NCBI RefSeq assembly: GCF_015689175.1
Contig: NZ_CP065047.1
Location: 1,054,001 to 1,118,000 of the forward strand
From: Mycobacterium kubicae
GTDB lineage: Bacteria; Actinomycetota; Actinomycetes; Mycobacteriales; Mycobacteriaceae
Direction of reading: 5' to 3'
DNA length: 64,000 bases
Made by a program: the position numbers and the translations under genes
Notes under the pieces: model-generated
The model's database searches: none
What the model saw: only the letters and a program-made list of their open reading frames with translations
Told to the model about the DNA's origin: nothing
Shown: in pieces, positions 47,265-56,939 of the stretch
Layout of the letters: each line of letters opens with the position of its first letter
Numbering within the stretch: the first letter of the stretch is position 1

Positions 47265-47284
47265 TGTCCGCGTCGGACATTTTG
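47265..47284 (+). terminator. Short hairpin in the mftD-mftE gap
   Basis: TGTCCG (47265-47270), CGT loop, CGGACA (47274-47279), followed by TTTT. The stem has only 6 pairs, so it is a weak or partial terminator. It lies in an unusual 140-base gap inside the otherwise compact mft operon. Confidence 0.4.
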
Positions 47285-47392
47285 TTGGCACAATCGTCGG
47301 CCTCTCCAGCAAGCCCCGGTTTCGAATCGGCGCATCGGCCAACAGCGCGGAAAAAAATTTCGGTAGGTAGGGCAACAATCGGTGCACGGCAG

Positions 47393-48151
47393 GTGAATTC
47401 GTCTTACCATCACCGAGTGCCCGTACTCGGCGAACTGGGGAGTAAGACGTCGAGCCATCTAGCAATATCAACCTCGCCGTCAATAATGGTTCCGCTGGGG
47501 TCCACTGAACAACACGGGCCCCACCTCCCGTTAGATACCGACACCCGGATAGCGACCGCCGTTGCCCGGGCGGTTGCGGCGCGCATCGATGAACAGCGGC
47601 CAGTCGGTTCGGAGCCGAACTGGCTGGTGGCGCCCGCCGTCGCCTATGGCGCCAGCGGTGAGCATCAAAGCTTCGCGGGAACCATTTCCATCGGTACCGA
47701 GGCGCTGACCGCCTTACTCGTCGAATACGGCCGCTCGGCGGCCTGCTGGGCCGAGCGGCTGCTCTTCGTCAACGGCCATGGTGGCAATGTCGGCGCTCTC
47801 ACCAGCGCCGTCGCCCTGTTGCGCTCCGAGGGGCGCGACGCCGGATGGTGCGCGTGCGCCTCCTCGGGGGCCGACGCCCACGCCGGTCACACTGAAACAT
47901 CGGTGTTGCTGCACCTTTCGCCCGACGACGTGCACACCGACCGGTGGCTGGCGGGCAACGACGCTCCGCTGTCGGAATTGCTGCCGTCGATGCGCCGCGG
48001 GGGAGTGGCGGCGGTGAGCCGGATAGGGGTGTTGGGGGACCCCACCACGGCGACCGCGAGGGAGGGGAAGCGGATTTTTGCCGAGATGGTCGACAACTGT
48101 GTTCGTCGAATCGCCCGGTGGCTGCCCGGGCCCGACGGGATGCTGACATGA
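47393..48151 (+). CDS. mftE: Mycofactocin peptidase MftE (creatininase family)
   Basis: 252 aa from the GTG at 47393, which gives the same start as the M. tuberculosis protein ([11 protein letters not shown]); an upstream in-frame start at 47264 lies in the terminator-like hairpin. Creatininase metal ligands are visible in [46 protein letters not shown] and [13 protein letters not shown]. MftE cleaves the modified MftA to free the cross-linked Val-Tyr product. Its stop overlaps the mftF start by 4 bases. Confidence 0.94.
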   Translation: MNSSYHHRVPVLGELGSKTSSHLAISTSPSIMVPLGSTEQHGPHLPLDTDTRIATAVARAVAARIDEQRPVGSEPNWLVAPAVAYGASGEHQSFAGTISIGTEALTALLVEYGRSAACWAERLLFVNGHGGNVGALTSAVALLRSEGRDAGWCACASSGADAHAGHTETSVLLHLSPDDVHTDRWLAGNDAPLSELLPSMRRGGVAAVSRIGVLGDPTTATAREGKRIFAEMVDNCVRRIARWLPGPDGMLT

Positions 48152-49560
48152 CCGTTGCCCGATTGCCTGACGGTTTCGCCGTACAGGTTGACCGCCGCGT
48201 GCGTGTTCTCGGCGACGGGTCGGCACTGCTGGGCGGCTCACCGACGCGGTTGCTGCGACTGGCTCCCGCCGCCCAGAACATGATCACCGACGGCCGCCTC
48301 AAGGTTCGCGACGAGCTCAGCGCGCAACTGGCGCGCACCCTGCTCGATGCCACCGTGGCCCATCCGCGCCCGGCCAGCGGCCCCTCGCACCGGGACGTCA
48401 CGGTGGTTATCCCAGTGCGCGACAACCCTTTTGGGTTGCGGCGCTTGGTCAGCTCGTTGCGCGGGTTGCGCGTCATCGTGGTGGACGACGGATCCGCGCA
48501 GCCCGTCAAGGTGGAAGAATTCACCGGCGCGCACTGCGCCATCGAAGTGCTGCGTCACCCGAGCAGCAAGGGTCCGGCCGCCGCGCGCAACACGGGGCTG
48601 GCCGCCTGCACCACCGACTTCGTGGCATTCCTCGACTCGGACGTGGCACCCCGGCGTGGCTGGTTGGAAGCCCTGCTCGGCCACTTCTGCGACCCCACCG
48701 TCGCGCTGGTCGCACCCCGCATCGTCGGGCTGGCCCACAGCGAGAATGTGGTTGCGCGCTACGAGGCGGTGCATTCCTCCCTGGACCTCGGCCAGCGCGA
48801 AGCCCCGGTACTGCCGCTCAGTCCGGTGTCCTATGTACCCAGCGCGGCGATCGTCTGCCGCACCTCGGCGATCCGGGAAATCGGCGGATTCGACGAGACG
48901 CTGCACTCGGGCGAGGACGTCGATCTCTGTTGGCGGCTGATCGAAGCCGGTGCCCGGCTGCGCTACGAACCGATCGCGCTGGTCGCCCACGACCATCGGA
49001 CCGAGCTGCGAGACTGGATCGCCCGCAAGGCGTTCTACGGCGGTTCGGCGGCGCCGTTGTCCGTTCGGCACCCCGATAAGACGGCGCCCGTGGTGATTTC
49101 GGGCTGGGCGCTGACCGCCTGGATCCTCATGTCGTTGGGTACGCGGCTCTCGCAGCTGCTGTCGCTGGTGATCGCGGTGTCCACGGGTCGGCGCATCGCC
49201 AACGCCATGCGCAGCGCCGACACGACGCTGGAGGACGTGTTGGTGGTCGCCACCCGCGGGTTGTGGTCGGCGGCGCTGCAACTCGCCTCGGCCCTGTGCC
49301 GGCACTACTGGCCGGTGGCGCTGCTGGCGGCGCTACTGTCTCGGCACTGTCGGCGGGTGGTGTTGGTCGCCGCGGTCGTTGACGGCGTGGTCGACTGGGT
49401 AGGCCGGCGCAACGTCGCCGACGACGACGTCGAGAAGATCGGCCTGCTGACGTTCCTGTTGCTCAAGCGGGTGGACGACCTGGCCTACGGAATCGGCCTG
49501 TGGTACGGCGTGCTGCGCGAACGCAACATCGGCGCGCTGAAACCACAGATCCGCACGTAA
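48148..49560 (+). CDS. mftF: Mycofactocin glycosyltransferase MftF
   Basis: 470 aa, ATG at 48148 overlapping mftE. A GT2-type domain covers about residues 85-290: [31 protein letters not shown], the DxD-like [12 protein letters not shown] and [20 protein letters not shown]. The C-terminal part holds amphipathic or membrane-associated helices ([26 protein letters not shown]). MftF adds beta-1,4-linked glucose units to (pre)mycofactocin to give the oligoglycosylated cofactor. Length equals the M. tuberculosis protein (Rv0696). Confidence 0.95.
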   Translation: MTVARLPDGFAVQVDRRVRVLGDGSALLGGSPTRLLRLAPAAQNMITDGRLKVRDELSAQLARTLLDATVAHPRPASGPSHRDVTVVIPVRDNPFGLRRLVSSLRGLRVIVVDDGSAQPVKVEEFTGAHCAIEVLRHPSSKGPAAARNTGLAACTTDFVAFLDSDVAPRRGWLEALLGHFCDPTVALVAPRIVGLAHSENVVARYEAVHSSLDLGQREAPVLPLSPVSYVPSAAIVCRTSAIREIGGFDETLHSGEDVDLCWRLIEAGARLRYEPIALVAHDHRTELRDWIARKAFYGGSAAPLSVRHPDKTAPVVISGWALTAWILMSLGTRLSQLLSLVIAVSTGRRIANAMRSADTTLEDVLVVATRGLWSAALQLASALCRHYWPVALLAALLSRHCRRVVLVAAVVDGVVDWVGRRNVADDDVEKIGLLTFLLLKRVDDLAYGIGLWYGVLRERNIGALKPQIRT

Positions 49561-49567
49561 CGCCGCC

Positions 49568-51007
49568 TTGAGCTCCGCCAGCCGGCACAGCGATGTCTTG
49601 ATCGTCGGTGCCGGCAGCGCCGGATCTGTTGTCGCTGAGCGGCTTTCCGCCGATCCCGACCGTACGGTGACCGTGTTGGAAGCCGGGCCCGGCCTGGGCG
49701 ATCCCGCACTGCTGACGCAGACCAGCAACGGTCTGGTGTTGCCGATCGGTGCGCGCAGCCCGCTGGTGTTGCGCTACCAGACTCAGTTGACCGAGCGGCC
49801 GATCCGGCAGATGTCCGTCGTGCGGGGAGCGACGGTCGGCGGTTCCGGCGCGGTCAACGGCGGGTATTTCTGCCGCGCACTGCCGCGGGACTTCGACCGT
49901 GCCCCGATCACCGGCTGGGCGTGGGCCGATGTCATCGACCACTTCCGCGCCATCGAAACCGACCTCGATTTCGACGGTCCGAACCATGGCGACGCCGGTC
50001 CCATCCGGGTGCGCCGGACCCGAGAAATGACGGGCACCACCGAACAATTCATCGCCGCTGCCCAGGCCGCCGGATTGCCCTGGATCGCCGACCTGAACGA
50101 CGTAGGGCCCGATCCCGTCTCCGGCGTGGGCGCGGTCCCGCTCAACATCGTCGACGGCGTGCGCACCGGTTCGGGCGCGGGGTTCTTGCTGCCGGCGCTC
50201 AGCCGACCCAACCTGATCTTGCTGGAGCGAACGCGCGCGGTGCGGTTGCGCCTGTCCGGGAACAAGGTGGTGGGGGTGGACATGGTCGGTCCGGCTGGAC
50301 TGGACAGCCGCACCGCTGACCGAATCATTCTGTGCGCCGGTGCGATTCAGTCAGCGCAGCTGCTGATGCTGTCCGGTATCGGTGACCCCGCGGTGTTACG
50401 GGCAGCCGATTTGCCTGTGGCAGTGGCGCTTCCGGTTGGTCTGAACTGCAGTGACCACCCGGAATGGGTGCTGCCGACGACGTGGAGGGTTGCTACCGGT
50501 CGACCGGTGCTGGAGGTGGTGCTGACCACTACCGACGACATCGAGATCAGGCCCTATACTGGCGGTTTCGTTGCGATGACCGGTGACGGCAGTGCAGGCC
50601 ATCCCGATTGGCCGCACATCGGGGTGGCGCTGATGCAGCCGAAGTCACGCGGACGTGTGACGGTGACATCGCCGGATCCCGATGTCCCGCCCCGCATCGA
50701 GCACCGCTACGACACGGCGCCCGACGACATCGCCACCCTCGAACTGGGCCTGGAATTGGCTCGCGAAGTCACCGGAGACGCAACGGATCTCGGAGAACCG
50801 GCGTGGTCGACGTCGCAGCACCTGTGTGGTAGCGCCCCGATGGGATCCGACGCCGAGGTCACCGCGGTCGTCGATCACCGGTGCCGGGTCCGCGGCATCG
50901 AGAACCTGTGGGTCATCGACGGATCGATTCTGCCGGCAGTGCCCAGCCGGGGCCCGCATGCAACGATCGTGATGTTGGCCCACCGCGCAACGGAATTCGT
51001 TGCCTGA
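49568..51007 (+). CDS. mftG: Mycofactocin GMC-family oxidoreductase MftG
   Basis: 479 aa from a TTG at 49568 (MSSASRHSDVLIVGAGSAGS), 8 bases after mftF; no better start exists. FAD-binding VLIVGAGSAGSVVAERL, GMC signatures GATVGGSGAVNGGYFCR and CAGAIQSAQLLMLSGIG, and the catalytic region STSQHLCGSAPMGS with a final VIDGSILPAVPSRGPHATIV. MftG re-oxidises mycofactocinol and links it to the respiratory chain, allowing growth on alcohols in tested mycobacteria. It is the last gene of the cluster. Confidence 0.94.
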   Translation: MSSASRHSDVLIVGAGSAGSVVAERLSADPDRTVTVLEAGPGLGDPALLTQTSNGLVLPIGARSPLVLRYQTQLTERPIRQMSVVRGATVGGSGAVNGGYFCRALPRDFDRAPITGWAWADVIDHFRAIETDLDFDGPNHGDAGPIRVRRTREMTGTTEQFIAAAQAAGLPWIADLNDVGPDPVSGVGAVPLNIVDGVRTGSGAGFLLPALSRPNLILLERTRAVRLRLSGNKVVGVDMVGPAGLDSRTADRIILCAGAIQSAQLLMLSGIGDPAVLRAADLPVAVALPVGLNCSDHPEWVLPTTWRVATGRPVLEVVLTTTDDIEIRPYTGGFVAMTGDGSAGHPDWPHIGVALMQPKSRGRVTVTSPDPDVPPRIEHRYDTAPDDIATLELGLELAREVTGDATDLGEPAWSTSQHLCGSAPMGSDAEVTAVVDHRCRVRGIENLWVIDGSILPAVPSRGPHATIVMLAHRATEFVA

Positions 51008-51025
51008 CAACGGTTTCCCAGCAGA

Positions 51026-51745
51026 TCAGTCGGCGGTTGCCGCCCGGGCCTGGATACCGTGTGCCTGATTGACCTGTGCCGGCTGTGCCGGCGGCGCCGC
51101 GCGCGTTGCCAGGTTGGCCGGCAGGGCTGACACCGGTGATCCGACAGCGGGCTGCGCGCCCGCCGGCAGCGCTTCAACCGGCGCGTTCACCGGGGACACG
51201 GCAGGGCCGGCAGCCGAAGTGGGCACCGCTGACGTCGCCGCGACGGCCGGGCCGAGGGGTGTCGCTACCGCGGCCGCGGGCGCCGGCGTCACCACGGCTG
51301 GGGTTGCAGCGACGGGCGCGGTCGCGGCCGTGCCCAGGGCGACCGGGTGGGCGGCGGCAAACGGGGCGCTGTTCACGCCAAGGGCCGGCGGCGGGGCCGA
51401 GAGGGCCTGTGCCGGCGCGGTGGCCGCCGCGAGACCTTGCTCAGCGACCTGCAACGTCGAGTTGTTCGCCGCCTCGGACAGCGCGTACTGATCGCCACCG
51501 AATGTCATCAGCTGTACGAACTGGTTGTGAAACGCCTCCGCCTGAGCGCTGAGCGCCTGATACGCCTGGGCGTGTTCGTCGAACAACGCCGCTAGCAGAA
51601 TGGAAACTTCGTCGACGCCGGCCGACAGCACGCTCGATGTCGGGACGGCAGCCGCCGTATTGGCGTCAGTGATCGCAGTGGCGATCCTCGCCAGATCCGC
51701 TGCCGCCGCGGCGACATACTCCGGCGAGGCAATGACATACGACAT
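51026..51745 (-). CDS. PE-family protein
   Basis: 239 aa from an ATG at 51745. The first ~92 residues are a PE domain: MSYVIASPEYVAAAAADLAR with the Pro-Glu pair at residues 8-9, a second helix (YQALSAQAEAFHNQFVQLMT) and the type VII secretion signal YALSE (YxxxE) at residues 87-91. The remaining ~145 residues are low-complexity Ala/Pro/Val repeats (APVAATPAVVTPAPAAAVAT). It is expected to be exported by an ESX system with a PPE partner, but no PPE gene is adjacent. It is not in this place in M. tuberculosis, so it is a lineage-specific insertion. Confidence 0.9.
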   Translation of the reverse strand: MSYVIASPEYVAAAAADLARIATAITDANTAAAVPTSSVLSAGVDEVSILLAALFDEHAQAYQALSAQAEAFHNQFVQLMTFGGDQYALSEAANNSTLQVAEQGLAAATAPAQALSAPPPALGVNSAPFAAAHPVALGTAATAPVAATPAVVTPAPAAAVATPLGPAVAATSAVPTSAAGPAVSPVNAPVEALPAGAQPAVGSPVSALPANLATRAAPPAQPAQVNQAHGIQARAATAD

Positions 51746-51830
51746 TCGGTCCCCCAGTCAGGCTGGATAGCATCCGCCGCCTGTAACGAACCCCGTCCCC
51801 CAATTATGAATCGTATGTCCGCGGGCACCC

Positions 51831-53459
51831 TTACCGAGGCGTTTCGGCCGAACTGTGCGTACCAGATTTCGGTTGGCCGTCGCGCAGGCGCCGGATCGGG
51901 CCGAGTTGGCGCCCGTCGCGCCCGGGTGCCCACAGCCCGATCAGCACGGCGGCAACGGTGGATATCACTGCCATGGCGGCCGTCGACGAGTGCATTGCGG
52001 TCATGAACGCCGCCTTGGCAAAGGCGGACAACTGGGCGCCCTGCGGGCCGAGCTGGTCGGCGACCTTCACCGCCGCGGCCAGCGAATCCGAGGCCGGTCC
52101 GCGCACCGGTGGGGGGAACTCAGCCAATTTCGGCGTGAGCTCTTGGGTGTAGCGCCCGGCCAGGATCGAGCCGGCGACCGCGATTCCCAGCGCGCCGCCC
52201 ATCTCCCTTGCGGTGTCGTTGACCGCCGAAGCCACCCCCTGCTTCTCGTCGGCGACCGCACCCATGATCGCCGAAGTCGTTGGTGCGGTGCAGAATCCGA
52301 TGCCGGTGCTCAAGATCAACGTCGGCCAGGCGAATTCGAGGTACGACGAGTGCACGTTGAGCCCCTGCATGCAAGCGAATCCAACCGCCATCAGCAGCGT
52401 GCCCACGAACAAGACCGTGCGCAGCCCCAGTTTGGGCAGATACCAGAACGACAACGCCGAGAAGATGCCCAGCGGCACCATGAAGGGTCCCAGGGCCACC
52501 GCCGTCATGAGCGGGGAGTAGCCCATGATCTCCTGCACGTACTGCATGCCCAGGTAGAAGAAGCCGAAGGTGCCGGCAAACATGATGACAATGGTCGCGA
52601 CCCCGGTGGCGAAGCTGGTGTCGCCGAACAGTCGCACGTCCAGCAACGGGTGGCGGCGGCCGGCGGCCAGGCGCAGTTCGACGACGCCGAACACCACCGC
52701 CAGCACGGTGCCGCCAGCCAGGCCGCCCCAGACCAGCGGATTGCTCCAACCGCGATGCGGCGCCTCCAAGATGGCGAACACCGCGATCGCCAGCGCCGCA
52801 CCGATCAGTGCTGCGCCCAGCCAGTCAACCCGCGGCGCATCGCTGTCGCGCGAGGGCGCCACGGTGCACGCCAGCGCGAAGATCACGATCGCGGCACCGG
52901 CCAGGGACCAGAAGATGGCATGCCAGTCCCCGAAGTGCAGCATCAACCCCGACCCGATCATCCCCAGCACACCACCGGAGCCCGCGACACCGGCCCAGAT
53001 GCCAACGGCCTTGACGCGCTGGTCTTTTGGATAGGCCACCGTCAGCAACGACAGCGTCGCCGGCATCACGAACGCCGCGCCCAGGCCGGCCACCGCCCGG
53101 CCGGCGATGATCTGGGTCGCGTTGTGCAGCAGTGCCGGGGCCGCCGAACCGAGGGCGAAGATGAGCAGCCCGGTCAGTAGTGCACCGCGCCGGCCATACC
53201 GATCGCCGATGGCGCCGGCCGGCAGGAGCAGGCACGCCAGGGCCACGGTGTAGCCGTCGACAATCCAGGTGAGCTGGGTTTGCGTGGCCGCGGTGGCAAC
53301 CGCGAGATCGGGTAGCGCGGTGTTCAGCGCCGTCATCGACGCAACCACCAGCGCGACGCCCATGCAGGCAACGGTGAGTGTCCACGCTCGTGAGCGAGCG
53401 CTATTGCCGATGCTTACCGCACCAGTACGCTGGTCTGGCCGGGCAAGGGTTTCGACCAT
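51831..53459 (-). CDS. MFS drug exporter, DHA2 (EmrB/QacA) type with 14 helices
   Basis: 542 aa from the ATG at 53459 behind GGGGAGGAGG. Motif A-type loop GDRYGRRGALLTGLLIF lies between helices 2 and 3, and motif C-like AGSGGVLGMIGSGLML in helix 5; NTALPDLA in helix 1 and IVDGYTVALACLLLPAGAIG are DHA2 landmarks. About 14 hydrophobic segments can be counted. Such proton-driven pumps export hydrophobic cations, dyes or antibiotics. It is divergent from a TetR gene with a perfect palindrome in between, the usual arrangement for an inducible pump. Confidence 0.92.
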   Translation of the reverse strand: MVETLARPDQRTGAVSIGNSARSRAWTLTVACMGVALVVASMTALNTALPDLAVATAATQTQLTWIVDGYTVALACLLLPAGAIGDRYGRRGALLTGLLIFALGSAAPALLHNATQIIAGRAVAGLGAAFVMPATLSLLTVAYPKDQRVKAVGIWAGVAGSGGVLGMIGSGLMLHFGDWHAIFWSLAGAAIVIFALACTVAPSRDSDAPRVDWLGAALIGAALAIAVFAILEAPHRGWSNPLVWGGLAGGTVLAVVFGVVELRLAAGRRHPLLDVRLFGDTSFATGVATIVIMFAGTFGFFYLGMQYVQEIMGYSPLMTAVALGPFMVPLGIFSALSFWYLPKLGLRTVLFVGTLLMAVGFACMQGLNVHSSYLEFAWPTLILSTGIGFCTAPTTSAIMGAVADEKQGVASAVNDTAREMGGALGIAVAGSILAGRYTQELTPKLAEFPPPVRGPASDSLAAAVKVADQLGPQGAQLSAFAKAAFMTAMHSSTAAMAVISTVAAVLIGLWAPGRDGRQLGPIRRLRDGQPKSGTHSSAETPR

Positions 53460-53492
53460 GGTGATGCGCCTCCTCCCCGGGGCGATCTGGTT

Positions 53493-53513
53493 TACGAGAC
53501 TAACGTTCTCGTA
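53493..53513. promoter_or_regulatory. TetR operator between MFS exporter and its regulator
   Basis: TACGAGA (53493-53499) and TCTCGTA (53507-53513) are perfect 7-bp arms with a 7-base spacer. The site lies 33 bases from the exporter start and 33 bases from the TetR start, so one dimer could control both. Confidence 0.75.
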
Positions 53514-53546
53514 CATAGACCGATAGTCTGGTGTTCAAACAGGGAG

Positions 53547-54167
53547 GTGGCTCACATTTCCGACGGGACTGCCGATCCCCGTTCGGCGCGGTCACGGGCT
53601 CGCTTGTTGGAAGCCGCAGCCGCACTCTTGGTTGCCGGCGGCCCCAGCGCGGTCACGATCGATGCGGTCACCCGGGCCGCCAACGTGGCCCGGGCAACGT
53701 TGTACCGCCATTTCCCGAGTGTCAACGACCTGCTGGCTGCGACGTTCAACAGCCTGATACCGCCGGCGCCGATGCCGCCTGCCGAGGGCTCATTGCGTGA
53801 TCGGCTGCTGGCCTTGGTACTGGCGCAGGCCGACGTCGTCGCCGAAGCGCCCGCGGTACTGACGGCGATGTCCTGGTTGGCGTTGGGGCCCGACTTGCAG
53901 GGGATGCCGGAACCGCGGCATGCCGGTGGGGAGGCGATCAATTCGCTGCGGGAACGTATCGCTCAGCAGTACGCGGCGCCCTTCGATGCGTTGTTCGACA
54001 GCTCGGAAGCATCCGAACTGGGTGCGGTCGACCGGTCACGCGCGATCGCCCTGCTGATCGGGCCGTTGGTGCTGGGCCGGTTGAGTACGCTGCCCGACTT
54101 CGACTACCGCGAGTGCGCACGAGCCGCGGTCGACGGTTTCCTCTATATACACAGCCGCGGATCGTGA
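53547..54167 (+). CDS. TetR-family regulator of the divergent MFS exporter
   Basis: 206 aa from a GTG at 53547 with GGGAGG upstream. HTH: SRARLLEAAAALLVAGGPSA then IDAVTRAANVARATLYRHFP. The C-terminal ligand domain (residues 70-200) includes LLALVLAQADVVAEAPAVLT and IALLIGPLVLGRLSTL. Predicted to repress itself and the MFS pump through the palindrome at 53493-53513 until a pump substrate binds. Confidence 0.9.
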   Translation: MAHISDGTADPRSARSRARLLEAAAALLVAGGPSAVTIDAVTRAANVARATLYRHFPSVNDLLAATFNSLIPPAPMPPAEGSLRDRLLALVLAQADVVAEAPAVLTAMSWLALGPDLQGMPEPRHAGGEAINSLRERIAQQYAAPFDALFDSSEASELGAVDRSRAIALLIGPLVLGRLSTLPDFDYRECARAAVDGFLYIHSRGS

Positions 54168-54195
54168 GCTCCTCGACGGGCAGTACCGCGTGCGG

Positions 54196-54588
54196 TCAGA
54201 AGCCGGTGCGATCCTTGATCCGCTGCCGAACCGCGGCCTTGCCGTTGGCCAGCGTCGTCAGACCGAACCGGGTGGCGCTCCAGCTGCATTCGTTGTCCGA
54301 GGTCCAACGGATGTACACCAATTCGGAGTGCTCCAGCAGTTGCACGGCTTCATAGATCGATTCGCGCACCGGTCGGGCCTGCACGACGAAGCCCGTTTGC
54401 TTGGGGTAGCGGCGGAACATCCAGTCGCTGAGGTCTCCAACGGCGAGCCACGGCACGCGCCTGGGGGCGTCGGGGCCGAAGGCCGCCATGAGTTCGGGAG
54501 CCAGCTCGGCCGGCGGCGCGGCGTTGATCCAGTCGATCATGGGTTGGGCGGCGTCACCCTCTCCGGGACTTGACCCGACAATTCCCAT
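54196..54588 (-). CDS. Conserved-looking hypothetical protein, unrecognised
   Basis: 130 aa from the ATG at 54588, chosen for its strong GAGGAGG site; a longer frame to 54807 would cross the S10 promoter. It is soluble with no signal or membrane helix. Notable segments are MIDWINAAPPAELAPELMAA, PWLAVGDLSDWMFRRYPKQT and LEHSELVYIRWTSDNECSWS, the last two rich in Trp. I do not recognise the family. It is divergent from the S10 operon and may share that regulatory region. Confidence 0.7.
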   Translation of the reverse strand: MGIVGSSPGEGDAAQPMIDWINAAPPAELAPELMAAFGPDAPRRVPWLAVGDLSDWMFRRYPKQTGFVVQARPVRESIYEAVQLLEHSELVYIRWTSDNECSWSATRFGLTTLANGKAAVRQRIKDRTGF

Positions 54589-54651
54589 GACGACCTCCTC
54601 GGGCACGCGCGAACTCCCGAAACGGAGCGTACTGCAGCCTCGACCAGGGAT

Positions 54652-54682
54652 TTGGCTCAAGCGCTGATCTGAGGCATACTGT
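54652..54682 (+). promoter_or_regulatory. Candidate promoter of the S10 ribosomal operon
   Basis: TTGGCT (54652-54657), a 19-base spacer and TACTGT (54677-54682). The spacer is slightly long, but the -10 is preceded by a GC-rich context usual for mycobacterial SigA promoters. Confidence 0.45.
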
Positions 54683-54689
54683 TCAGGTT

Positions 54690-54979
54690 GCCTTGAGCCA
54701 GGTTTGCGCTTGGCCGGGCATAGACCAGCGCCCAAACGGGCGCGTCCGGTCCCCTCCTTGGAGCGACTAATTTCGGTCGTCTTGAAGGCTGCGTGCGGGT
54801 GACACACCCGAGCGCGGGGGCCGGTGGACCACGACAGGTAAACAGCGGCGCTGTATCCGGCGCGACGCTATCGGCCCCGGGCGATTGGGGCGCCGATGTG
54901 CGCGTCGGGTGGCACTGGGTCAGAAAACGACTCGACGTCCGGACACGGGCTCGAGTGTGGGAGATGAGGTAGCACAAGC
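54690..54979 (+). promoter_or_regulatory. Long leader of the S10 operon
   Basis: About 290 bases between the predicted start and rpsJ, without a convincing gene. It contains a GCGCCC-AAAC-GGGCGC hairpin (54728-54743) and several other GC-rich stems. Long leaders of S10 operons often mediate control by L4 (encoded by rplD here); I see no way to confirm that mechanism from the sequence alone. Confidence 0.45.
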
Positions 54980-55285
54980 GTGGCGGGACAAAAGATCCGC
55001 ATCAGGCTCAAGGCCTACGACCATGAGGCCATTGACGCGTCGGCGCGCAAAATCGTCGAGACCGTCGTACGCACTGGCGCCAGCGTCGTAGGGCCGGTGC
55101 CGCTGCCGACCGAGAAGAACGTGTACTGCGTCATCCGTTCTCCGCATAAGTACAAGGACTCGCGAGAGCACTTCGAGATGCGGACTCACAAGCGGTTGAT
55201 CGACATCCTCGATCCGACGCCGAAGACCGTTGACGCGCTGATGCGCATCGATCTTCCGGCCAGTGTCGACGTCAACATCCAGTAG
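54980..55285 (+). CDS. rpsJ: 30S ribosomal protein S10
   Basis: 101 aa from a GTG at 54980. [37 protein letters not shown] and [20 protein letters not shown] identify S10 (NusE), which also takes part in transcription antitermination with NusB. First gene of the operon. Confidence 0.98.
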   Translation: MAGQKIRIRLKAYDHEAIDASARKIVETVVRTGASVVGPVPLPTEKNVYCVIRSPHKYKDSREHFEMRTHKRLIDILDPTPKTVDALMRIDLPASVDVNIQ

Positions 55286-55299
55286 GAATTCGGCGAGCA

Positions 55300-55953
55300 A
55301 TGGCGAGAAAAGGCATTCTGGGCACCAAGCTGGGCATGACGCAGGTGTTCGACGAAAACAACCGGGTTGTCCCGGTGACCGTGGTGAAAGCCGGTCCCAA
55401 CGTGGTCACGCGGATCCGTACCCCCGAGCAGGACGGGTACAGCGCGGTGCAACTGGCCTACGGCGAGATCAGCCCGCGCAAGGTCACCAAGCCGGTCACC
55501 GGCCAGTTCACCGCCGCAGGCGTCAACCCGCGCCGTCACCTGGCCGAGTTGCGGTTGGACGACCCCGACGCGGCGACCGAGTACCAGGTCGGCCAGGAGC
55601 TGACGGCGGAGATCTTCGCCGACGGCGTCTACGTCGACGTGACCGGTACCTCCAAGGGCAAGGGCTTTGCCGGCACCATGAAGCGGCACGGCTTCCGCGG
55701 TCAGGGCGCCAGCCACGGCGCCCAGGCGGTGCACCGCCGTCCGGGTTCCATCGGTGGCTGTGCCACTCCGGCCCGCGTGTTCAAGGGCACCCGGATGGCC
55801 GGGCGGATGGGTAACGACCGGGTGACCGTGCAGAACCTGGTGGTGCACAAGGTGGATGCCGAAAACGGCGTGCTGCTGATCAAGGGTGCGGTCCCGGGCC
55901 GCACCGGCTCTCTCGTGGTGGTTCGCAGCGCGATCAAACGAGGTGAGAAGTAA
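55300..55953 (+). CDS. rplC: 50S ribosomal protein L3
   Basis: 217 aa from an ATG at 55300. [15 protein letters not shown], the insertion loop [20 protein letters not shown] and [20 protein letters not shown] are typical L3. It is one of two primary assembly initiators of the 50S subunit; its loop reaches the peptidyl transferase centre. The Cys in GGCATP (Cys154-type position linked to linezolid resistance when changed to Arg) is wild type. The stop overlaps rplD. Confidence 0.98.
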   Translation: MARKGILGTKLGMTQVFDENNRVVPVTVVKAGPNVVTRIRTPEQDGYSAVQLAYGEISPRKVTKPVTGQFTAAGVNPRRHLAELRLDDPDAATEYQVGQELTAEIFADGVYVDVTGTSKGKGFAGTMKRHGFRGQGASHGAQAVHRRPGSIGGCATPARVFKGTRMAGRMGNDRVTVQNLVVHKVDAENGVLLIKGAVPGRTGSLVVVRSAIKRGEK

Positions 55954-56609
55954 TGGCTGAGCAATCGTTGACCATCGAGGTCAAGACGCCGGCCGGCTCG
56001 GTGGACGGCTCCATCGACCTGCCGGCCGCGCTGTTCGACGTCCCCGCCAACATCGCGCTGATGCACCAGGTGGTCACCGCGCAGCGGGCCGCGGCTCGCC
56101 AAGGTACGCACAAGACCAAGACCCGCGGCGAGGTGAGCGGTGGTGGCCGTAAGCCCTACCGCCAGAAGGGGACTGGCCGCGCCCGCCAAGGCTCGACACG
56201 GGCTCCGCAGTTCACCGGCGGTGGCACGGTGCACGGTCCCACGCCGCGCGATTACAGCCAGCGCACACCCAAGAAGATGATCGCCGCGGCGTTGCGCGGT
56301 GCGTTGTCCGACCGGGCGCGCAACGGCCGTATCCACGCGGTGACCGAACTGGTGGAGGGTCAGACCCCGTCGACCAAGAGCGCCAAGGCTTTCCTGGGCA
56401 CCCTGACCGACCGCAAGCAGGTCCTGGTGGTCATCGGGCGAAGCGACCAGACCGGCGCCAAGAGCGCGCGCAACCTCCCCGGTGTGCACATCCTGACGCC
56501 CGATCAGCTCAACACCTATGACGTGCTGCGGGCCGACGACGTGGTGTTCAGCGTGGAAGCGCTCAACGCCTACATCGCGGCCAACACATCCGAGGAGGTA
56601 ACGGCGTAG
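55953..56609 (+). CDS. rplD: 50S ribosomal protein L4
   Basis: 218 aa, ATG overlapping the rplC stop (TAATG). The exit-tunnel loop reads [20 protein letters not shown] and [20 protein letters not shown]; the C-terminal domain holds [21 protein letters not shown]4 lines the exit tunnel near the macrolide site and represses the S10 operon in enterobacteria; whether it does so here is unknown. Confidence 0.98.
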   Translation: MAEQSLTIEVKTPAGSVDGSIDLPAALFDVPANIALMHQVVTAQRAAARQGTHKTKTRGEVSGGGRKPYRQKGTGRARQGSTRAPQFTGGGTVHGPTPRDYSQRTPKKMIAAALRGALSDRARNGRIHAVTELVEGQTPSTKSAKAFLGTLTDRKQVLVVIGRSDQTGAKSARNLPGVHILTPDQLNTYDVLRADDVVFSVEALNAYIAANTSEEVTA

Positions 56610-56912
56610 ATGGCAACCATCGCTGATCCCCGCGACATCATCCTGGCGCCGGTGATCTCGGAGAAGTCCTACGGCTTGCTCGACGACAATGTGTACACGT
56701 TTGTGGTGCACCCGGATTCGAACAAGACCCAGATCAAGATCGCCGTCGAGAAGATCTTCGCCGTCAAGGTCGCATCGGTGAACACCGCCAACCGGCAGGG
56801 CAAGCGCAAGCGCACCCGGACCGGATACGGCAAGCGCAAGAGCACCAAGCGCGCCATCGTCACCCTGGCGCCGGGCAGCAAGCCGATCGACCTGTTCGGG
56901 GCACCGGCCTAG
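56610..56912 (+). CDS. rplW: 50S ribosomal protein L23
   Basis: 100 aa, ATG directly after the rplD stop. [40 protein letters not shown] and [20 protein letters not shown] are typical L23, which sits at the tunnel exit and binds trigger factor and SRP. Confidence 0.98.
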   Translation: MATIADPRDIILAPVISEKSYGLLDDNVYTFVVHPDSNKTQIKIAVEKIFAVKVASVNTANRQGKRKRTRTGYGKRKSTKRAIVTLAPGSKPIDLFGAPA

Positions 56913-56939
56913 CCCGACGAGAGAAAGACCTGATTAGAC

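Noticed and set aside
51026..51745. The opposite-strand Gly/Ala-rich frame as a PE_PGRS-like protein
   Set aside because: The leftward frame starts with a clear PE domain and YxxxE signal; the rightward frame is its shadow.
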